Below, piece by piece: positions 57,028 to 64,000 of a stretch of DNA of 64,000 nt. A program made the translations under genes and the position numbers. A model generated the notes under the pieces. The model had not been told where the DNA came from, did no database searches, and saw only the letters and a list, made by a program, of their open reading frames with translations. Position 1 is the first letter of the stretch, and every line of letters begins with the position of its first letter. Source of the stretch: Rhynochetos jubatus (lineage: Eukaryota; Chordata; Aves; Eurypygiformes; Rhynochetidae); NCBI GenBank assembly GCA_027574665.1, contig CM050657.1:26514700-26578699 (forward strand), read 5' to 3'.

Positions 57028-58539
57028 GTAAGTGCAGTTCCTGTTAAAAAGGCTCTTCATCTTACTATTTTAAAAGCACGCTTCTTTCTTTGCTACTCAT
57101 TTACGGCAAGCCAGTTACATTTTATCTGAACGATTCATCTGGTTCTCAAGTCAGATTTATAGAGTAAACCTGAAATAGCAATAAGAAATGTGAGGAAGAT
57201 GTCACTCGCGCAGTTTTACTATAAAGCCAACATCCTAAACGCCATACCAAACCTATTCTGCAGCCTTCCCTTGTGTCAGCAGTCCCAGTGACAACAACTG
57301 AGTGAGGAATGCTCATGTTATTAAATACTGCTGGGTAGTGACACAGCAGAGGACACAGTAACTGTCAGCTATATGATCAGGAAGGTCATAGCGAATACAT
57401 CTTTAAACGCAGCTTTATAACATACATGAAAAAAAAAATCAGTGTCAGAAAACTGCTCTTAGTGTAACAGACTTTTCCTTTTTTTGTTTAAAGAAAAGAG
57501 ACATAGGTGCTTTGTTCTTCTCAGAACTCCTCTACATCCTTCTGATTGCTACAAAATAAAGGCCAGTCCTTCGTTAGTTTGCTTATTACGGTTCTTGCCC
57601 TCCCCCTCTTTTTTCAGATTATTCAGAACATTTTAGCTTCAGAGAAACTGTTCTCATCATCTTTCTTTCCACGTGGAACCAGCTGAAAGATATTCATGAA
57701 AGATTCACTAGGGCCAATTTTCTATGAGTATAAGCAACAGCAACATCAATATTTCAATGTCTAGAAAATGTGGTTATTCTCTTGCTTTGAGTAGGTTGTT
57801 AGAAATCATTGTATCTTAAGGAATTCTAAATTTCTTGACAGATTCTGTAGGTACCTTACTTATGAAAATTCATAGGGGGAGAAGAGAATTTTTTCTATAC
57901 AATATTTGGGGACTGTGAAGCTGCTCATGTTTTACAATATACTTATGGCGGTGTAGGTGGAAATGTGACTGCTGATCTTTTCATCATGGTCCTTGTAGAC
58001 TGCTAGTTTCCCAGGCAGTTTCAGCTGTCACAGTTGCTTAGAGTCCACTGAGCTGTTTTTAGTTACTCATTCAAATATTCATAAGAAACGAGGGCTGCAG
58101 TTTGCTGTCTGGTAACAACTTCATTTTCTGCTCATACCGAGCTCGTCCTTGTGGGCTGCCTCTTCCCACTCACATTGGCTTTTTCACAGCCACGTGATCC
58201 TTGAAGGATAATGGAGTTTCCCCGGGAGTAGGCGAAAGAGGCATGTTCTACCTTTTATCTTTGCTTGGCTGGACGATGAAAATAATTGCAGAAGACAGTT
58301 ATGGATTACCAGAGAGACATGTGAAATGATCAAACCTGTATCAAGCACTGGTTTCTGCTACTAGCAAAAGCCTGTGCTTTAATTATTTACCTTGCGGGAC
58401 AGCTCACACCTTAGGATGGCCACATTTTTGTGCAAATATTTACTTAACAATATTGTACTTGAGCAGAGTAATGAAAATAGGTGTAATTTCATGTAATGTT
58501 CCTGGGAAAGACCAATGGGCTGTGACATTTCCCTGCATG
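57028..58539. other. Non-coding stretch
   Basis: No gene is recognised. A+T-leaning. Confidence 0.55.
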
Positions 58540-58660
58540 GGGGAAATCACTAGAGTGCAATGTTTCTATTATTTCATTAAACTTCTTGCTAAATAACCCT
58601 TCAGGGCAGCACAGTTTTGCATTTTTAGCTAAAGGAAATAGCTGAAGAAGAGGAATCCAC
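58540..58660. promoter_or_regulatory. Possible conserved regulatory element
   Basis: TAGAGTGCAATG, TTATTTCATTAAAC, GCTAAATAACCC and GCATTTTTAGCTAAAGG occur within 120 bp of non-repetitive A+T-rich sequence. Texture only. Confidence 0.2.
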
Positions 58661-59065
58661 AACTCCTGACAGTTAATAATAGTGTGCGGTAGGCTTTCTA
58701 AGAGAAAATACTACTTAACACACATGAATGCTCAGACACACTTCAATTAAAACAGTATGTGCAGGAATCTGAGCAACACCCCGCGGCTCGGAAGGGCGGC
58801 TTCCACGCTGTGGGGTACTTACACGGTCAGGAGAAAGCACAAAGGAGAAGGCCCAGGCTCCGCCCTTGACTGTCTGCAGATCATTGCTCCGGCCTCGCTT
58901 CTGTCCTCTCACCCCTTTGTAGCAGCTCTTTTCTGGGAAAAGCGTATGGGAAGCCCGAACATAATGACCCAAATGGAAGAGGACGCACCTCTTCTGCCTT
59001 CTGCTCCCCAAGCAAGTGCTGCTCAGAATACAGGCTTGATAGAGAGGGTTTAAAATGAACCTACC
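58661..59065. other. Non-coding stretch ending in a perfect 5' splice consensus
   Basis: At its right end ACCAG|GTGAGT is an exact consensus donor on the plus strand. A pyrimidine-rich acceptor lies about 55 bp upstream (CTTCTGCCTTCTGCTCCCCAAG), but all three frames between carry stops. An ATG 14 nt before the donor could begin a short coding exon (Met-Asn-Leu-Pro). A modest CpG cluster lies at 58,778-58,840. Confidence 0.3.
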
Positions 59066-62000
59066 AGGTGAGTGTTTCCCTGGGTATCACTCAAATGAGT
59101 TACAGGTTTTCAGTGCTAGTGTTTTATGGAAAAAGGTTTCATTTCTGTCAATGCAACATACCAGATATGGAGCATCTTAAAATGACCATCCTTTTAATTA
59201 CACTGTCACGACACTTTTTTTAAAGGTCGTCTACCTCAAGGCTTAGTTTGAAAGTGTTGATTTACACACTTGCTGAACCTAAGTACACAATAGCATCAGA
59301 CAGCATTGAAGTCTTCTGGATAAGCTACAAAAAGGATGGAACAGATACAACATAAATTATCCCTGTCTGTCCTGCTCCACTCCAGGTTCAAAAGGGAAAA
59401 AAAATAAACAAAAAGCTGTCACAGGTTAAGCAAAAAATATGATGGTTTCATAGGCTAATGAATGATAAAGCCATCTTTGGAAGAAAGCAGGGAGAGTGCA
59501 AAAAAAGAGCCAAATAACACCATTTGTTTACATTAGAGAAACACCCACTACTGCAGACACTGTTAAGATACTGTCAGCGTTTCTATTATGATCCCATATT
59601 TCAAAGGCTTATAACTTGGCCATGAGAAGTCACTTTTGAAATTGAATACAGAATATAGAGTGAATTTAGCCGCATTCCGTATGTTATTGTCACTAGGTGG
59701 ACACCAAAATGTGTCATAAAAATAAATAAAATTAAAAAAACCCCAGCTACAGCTAAATCAAAACTAGGTGTATTGATGAGCTATCAATGCTAAAGGCATC
59801 TCAGGCTCAAGTCACTCAGGTATCCCTTGTTCCATTGTCTCTAAATAAAACAATGGATTAAAAAAACAATACAGTGCATTTCATCTGGGGTTTTGGCTTG
59901 GTTTTATTTTTAATTGTTGCTTTCATTCAAGATCAAGAAAAAATCTGAACAAGCAAATAACTCAAGAGCACTATAAAATACAAGAAAAGAAACATGAGCA
60001 ATGGGGACTGAAACAACCTCTGCTTCTGCAGCACCTGCAACACTATTTGTTTCCTTGTGGAGACGGAGCAGGAGCTCTTTGGTTGTGCAGGGGGCAGGGG
60101 GAGCTAACTTGATAGATTTTGACCTTTCATGAAATCCCTTCAGCTTGCTCCCCCCATCTAGTTTTCCTTCAAATATTTTTCTTTTCCAAGGCTTCTGAAG
60201 AGCAAAGGTTAATGAAGTAATCTATGACTGAATGCTAACACATGCAACGTACGTACAGAAAAATGCACATCCCATTTTTAACATTTCTCTGGAAACAACT
60301 ATGGTCTCTTATAGCTGCAATTTTGAAAGAATGCAATTATGGTATAGAATTTCAGCTACCTTTGGGCTGAGGCCTCTGGAGACGTACAAAGAATTAGTGT
60401 ATTGTTGTGCAATACATTTGTGAAATCGTGTTCCTCTAATATTCTCCTCTACAGCTACAGTGCAACCCCTCTCAGCTAAAAATCACATCCGTCTTTTCCT
60501 ATGTTTGTAAAAATACCTGCTAAAGGCCTAAAGGCTTATTTTGAGTTTCCAAAAATCTAAACTGTATGTCAGTGAAATGAGCATTAACTGAGACAACACA
60601 AAAGAACCGCTCTGCCGGTGACAAAAAGCGTAGACTGAAAATCAAGCACTGCAGGTAACGGATGTGGCGGTGCTGGTCTACCGGAGAGGAGTGAGTCTGA
60701 GAGATGCGTGTCCTCCACCCAAGTGCCTTGCACGTGCTACCCAGCTCTGGCAGGCTTTGGCTGCGGAATTTAGACACAAGCTGAGTTAAACCATGAGAAG
60801 AGAGGTTGGACCAGTCAGCTGGACGAGTCTAAGTGACAGGTATATCTAATGTGTAAGACTGCATCTGCCATCACTATCAGATGTGACTTCCAGGATGTCA
60901 AAATCGATGACCTTTACTGTTTTCCTTAAAGCAAACAACACTGCATCCAGGGATTAAGTTCACTGACAAAAAGCCCAGGTATTCCACTCCTGTCTGTGCA
61001 ACCGACTTGGCGAACCTGCACTAGGAATACATTTTTCCCTGAGAGGTCCAAGCCTAAAATGGCTTAGGCTTATCTTATCCCTAGGGCAAAATAAAGCTAG
61101 GCATGAACTTAGAGATCAGGTCTATTGATCATAATAGCCTGAACTCCAACCATGGAAGCTGGAAATCTACTTCATAGCCAAATGATTCCTAATACATGTT
61201 TCAGTTCAGCTAAGCTTCAGCTCTAGCCGTTTTTTCAAGCTCTTAGTGACAGCACTGTTATACCCTCTAATGAAACAAAGTCATTTACTGTCATTTTACT
61301 GATAACACTTCAAGCCAGTTCCTTCACACAGTTTTGAGCACACTGGATTGCAAAGTGACTGCAGAAATTTTGGTTTATCACATAGTAAAGCATGACTATT
61401 ACAAGCAGATCATCAACTGTCAGGGAGAAGAGACCTGACTGCTGAAGATACCACGTGCATTCGCAAAGCCCCAGAGGAACAAAACCAATGCCCAATAACG
61501 AACTTTAAAAAAAAAATTGCACTTTCATCAAGCAGTATCACTGATCACCCTAACACCACACCTAAGCCTGAAAGAGATCAGGATAGAGACTGGGATTCAG
61601 AGTAAGGCACAGCTACTGTATTCAGGCTGCGTGCACACCAGAGCTTTGCAAGGCATGGCTGCATCTGCTGGCTAGAGATGGGGTGAGCCTTTCATTTTAC
61701 ACCATTCCCTGCACACCAAGCCTTCAGAATTTCTCCCAATCTGTCCCTAATTCTTCCAAACTATTGCATGTTGCAAGTGTGGTGCTAACTTCCAATGTAT
61801 GTTATTGACACAGTTTCTGCCTGCCAGTTTTCGCCATCCCCTGGTTTGGTCAGAGCTTCGCTTTACACGGAAAGAGCAAGTTTACAGGCTTTCAAGGAAC
61901 TTTTAATAAACCTGAAAGCCATGTTTGGTTACACCTGAAGATTTGTGGCTAAACTGTAGTGTGTATCTTCACTGTGTAGATGTGAAGTCCTCTATATTCT

Positions 62001-62879
62001 GTCTGAATCCACAAGAGCACTTGAAAGTTCATTTCAGCCTTCTGAGCCACAAGCGCTTAAAACCCACATCCAGGGCCCCACTGCCCAAAACACCACACTA
62101 GTAAGATTACATCACTTTTCCTCCACCTTTATCCCCCAGTCACGCCTATAGTCTGAGCACAACAGAACCGATTCACTCAGCAAAGCTCTTCGTTCATTTA
62201 AGTCTGCATTGTTCCATGTAAACAAAGAATTCCCCCCACAGTCCTTTCTCAGGATTTATCCCGCTCCCTACCTGCATGAGTTCCCAGACAAACCCTGAGC
62301 AGCTTAGTCAAACAACCCTATAGTTCATGTTTTACATGGTAAAGCAGCCTGATCATATTTGCAAAAGTCACCTGTGAGCAACTCACTGTAATAAAAAGCA
62401 TCAAAACCCTCTCCTTCCCCTTACCCAAGTATGGCACAACATACATATTACATCAAACTTTCTTTCTGCAGCCTCTTCCTTTACTCCCAACAGAATTATA
62501 TTACTTACAGCAGCCCAGAAAATATCTCCTTGCTCTTTTCTAGTGTTTTAAAAAAAGAAATGTAGAATTATGCACAGGAAAAAATCCTTAAAAAGTAAGT
62601 ATTTGTATGTATGCAAGAGTCTTGGAAATTTTCACTGATTAAAATCTCGGAGCTATTATAGGCAGGAACCACCATAACATCTTTTTTCACTTACACTGTG
62701 GGGGGACACAGTGTCAAAAAATTCACATATTGTAAGCAAAACAGACGTGCTTTAGGGTTTTTGTTGAAGAATAGACATATAGATAATCATTTCCCAGTTA
62801 GCTGGTTTTTTCTGTACACGTAGTCCTGAACGGCAGCACCGAATCACTGCGGTGTCACTGTGTTTGAAAAACACCGCTC
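59066..62879. other. Non-coding stretch
   Basis: No gene is recognised. A+T-leaning with several short A runs (59,400; 59,735; 61,507). Frames are short on both strands. Confidence 0.55.
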
Positions 62880-62921
62880 CCAGAAACACTACACGGGTCA
62901 CGCTGCAATCCTTTTTCTCAC

Positions 62922-63283
62922 CTTGAGCAGGAAGAGCCCCGCTGAACTAACGGCAGCACTGGCGGAGCAGAAGGCCAGCCCGCGGGGGAGCCAGCACAGC
63001 CTGGCCTGGCCGTGCCCCGGCAGGAGCTGTGCAACAGCCACGTCGCGGGTGTGCACGGGCTAAACCTGTGCTTGCACCTCACCGTCCTTATGGGAATCAA
63101 CACCGACCGCCTACCACGCACGTTAGATCCCAGTCCCCCGCACGCCCGTTCTCCCTGCCCCGACGGCAGAGAGCGCAGGCGCACAACCACCCACCACCGC
63201 TGGCCACAGGAAGCTTGCTTCACGTCAGAAAGTTCACACCAACAAACCCGACCCCAGCCCGCCAGCCATCCCTGAACTATCAT
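62922..63283 (-). other. Possible first exon on minus strand ending at a strong donor
   Basis: Within the island, the minus strand ends an open stretch with CTCAAG|GTGAGA (exon end 62,922), a near-perfect 5' splice site. Upstream on the same strand an ATG at 63,283-63,281 opens a frame that remains open for about 120 codons up to and across the donor, then meets TGA at once in the intron. The reading is Trp/Arg/Gly/Cys-rich and resembles nothing I know. In CpG-rich DNA long open frames are frequent, so it may be only 5' UTR. The strong donor, not the frame, is the main evidence. Confidence 0.3.
63173..63183. promoter_or_regulatory. NRF1-type binding site
   Basis: GCGCAGGCGCA matches the near-palindromic NRF1 consensus (GCGCANGCGC). 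NRF1 sites are typical of CpG-island promoters of broadly expressed genes. Confidence 0.5.
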
Positions 63284-63800
63284 TAAAACAACATTCGCGC
63301 TAAACGCGGTTGGAGCCACTCGTGGAGAGAAAGCACCTTGTGTAGGAAACACCACCGGTAGGTGCTACGGCACGACCTAAGCCCGAGCACCTGCCAAACA
63401 TCTCGTTTGTCCCCCCGTATAGAATTTTCCAGAAAGGGATTTTAGCAGGATGGCCCTAACCAGAGGTGCATCCCTGCTCCCCCTCAGTCCACCTTCCCCA
63501 TAGCTTCACGCTGAAACACCCCGTTCCAAGGGAGGCGACGCTTCCAGCGCATTTTTTTGTTCCCCTCATTTACCGTTCGCTGAAACCAAAAAGGCTGCGA
63601 AGGTTTCTCCTGGCTGAAGGGCTGCCGGGGCCGGCGGCGGGGCGAGGCTGCCACCTAGCCCCGCGCCGGGGAGGCGCAGCCGCCGCCGCCCCTCGGCCGG
63701 CCTCCCGCGGGCTCGGGGGACGCGGGGGCGGCCGTGCCCGCACCTCCCTCTACGGCGGCAGGCTGCGGGCCTGGATAACTGCTTCAAGTGCTGTACGCTT

Positions 63801-64000
63801 TTCCCCTGACGGAGGGACCAACGGCTCAAAAGGCTCCACAGAACATCCTTCCCCTGCACCTATCCATTCAGAGACTGACTTTTCAAAATAACACGGGAAA
63901 ACAAACTGCCGAGATTTGACCTCCCTGCCACGCAGCAATCCCAAATATTTCAGCCCAGGCCAGCAAGCAACCTTCCCGCTGCGTGCCCCGCTGCGCCACA
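63801..64000. other. Right edge, no gene called
   Basis: CpG falls off after 63,800 and rises again slightly at the last 30 bases. Nothing else is recognised. Confidence 0.5.

Larger units (their letters stand above)
62880..63800. promoter_or_regulatory. CpG island, probable promoter region
   Basis: CpG density rises from about 62,880. By hand I count about 26 CpGs in the core at 63,590-63,765, with long G and C runs (GGCGGCGGGGCGAGG, CCGCCGCCGCCCC, GGGGGACGCGGGGGCGGCC). An NRF1-type site GCGCAGGCGCA lies at 63,173-63,183. No TATA box is seen, as is usual for such promoters. The island continues weakly to the window edge. CpG islands of this strength in birds usually mark a transcription start, and the direction and gene are not certain. 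Confidence 0.75.

Noticed and set aside
63466-63891. 141-codon plus-strand frame over the CpG-island core
   Set aside because: It has no in-frame ATG at its start. The Ala/Gly/Arg-rich reading is the direct result of CpG-rich composition, and the opposite strand is equally open.
1-64000. CRISPR arrays, phage, integrase or insertion-sequence features, and endogenous retroviral genes
   Set aside because: No regularly spaced repeats, no terminal repeats with a transposase, and no recognisable gag/pol/env-type motifs were seen.

Overview
The window looks like nuclear DNA of a bird (or another sauropsid). The best evidence is three 5'-truncated 3' ends of CR1 retrotransposons (about 1383-1456, 3247-3321 and 22917-23048). 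They carry the typical GGTCCCTTCCAAC core, and two of them clearly end in the short ATTCTATG-type terminal repeats. There are a few worn MIR-like SINE relics, short microsatellites and homopolymer runs. Repeat density is low, and there is no bacterial-style gene packing. I cannot name the species or the locus.

I find no recognisable protein-coding gene, rRNA, tRNA, snRNA, CRISPR array or intact mobile element. Open frames are short, lie in all six frames, and many of the longer ones lack an in-frame ATG near their 5' end, as expected for intergenic or intronic vertebrate DNA. Nearly all of 1-62,850 is A+T-leaning non-coding sequence. It holds scattered homeodomain, octamer, GATA and MEF2-type motifs that in places (near 14.1, 17.2, 19.7, 24.8, 28.4, 30.6 and 58.6 kb) look like conserved non-coding or enhancer elements. 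That judgement rests on motif texture only.

The right end (about 62,880-63,800) is a CpG island with an NRF1-type site and a very CpG-dense core at 63,590-63,765, so a promoter probably lies there. A consensus 5' splice site on the minus strand (exon end at 62,922) suggests that at least one transcript runs leftward into the window. Two smaller CpG-rich patches lie at 28,925-29,320 and 52,090-52,285.

Several short segments are flanked by good acceptor and donor sequences and have at least one open frame: 16,818-16,861(+), 29,040-29,105(+), 49,968-50,066(+), 54,619-54,668(+), 56,936-57,027(+), 38,451-38,542(-), 25,731-25,770(-) and 22,798-22,828(-). Most may be pseudo-exons. Other structure includes several strong inverted repeats (3492-3534, 10,990-11,028, 12,683-12,712, 14,458-14,483, 41,463-41,527, 48,584-48,608), an exact 30-bp tandem duplication (36,301-36,360), a 12-13 bp degenerate minisatellite (12,404-12,467) and a strong G-quadruplex motif on the minus strand (26,274-26,296). 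I did not find evidence of a new multi-gene biological system. The findings below are leads, not discoveries.
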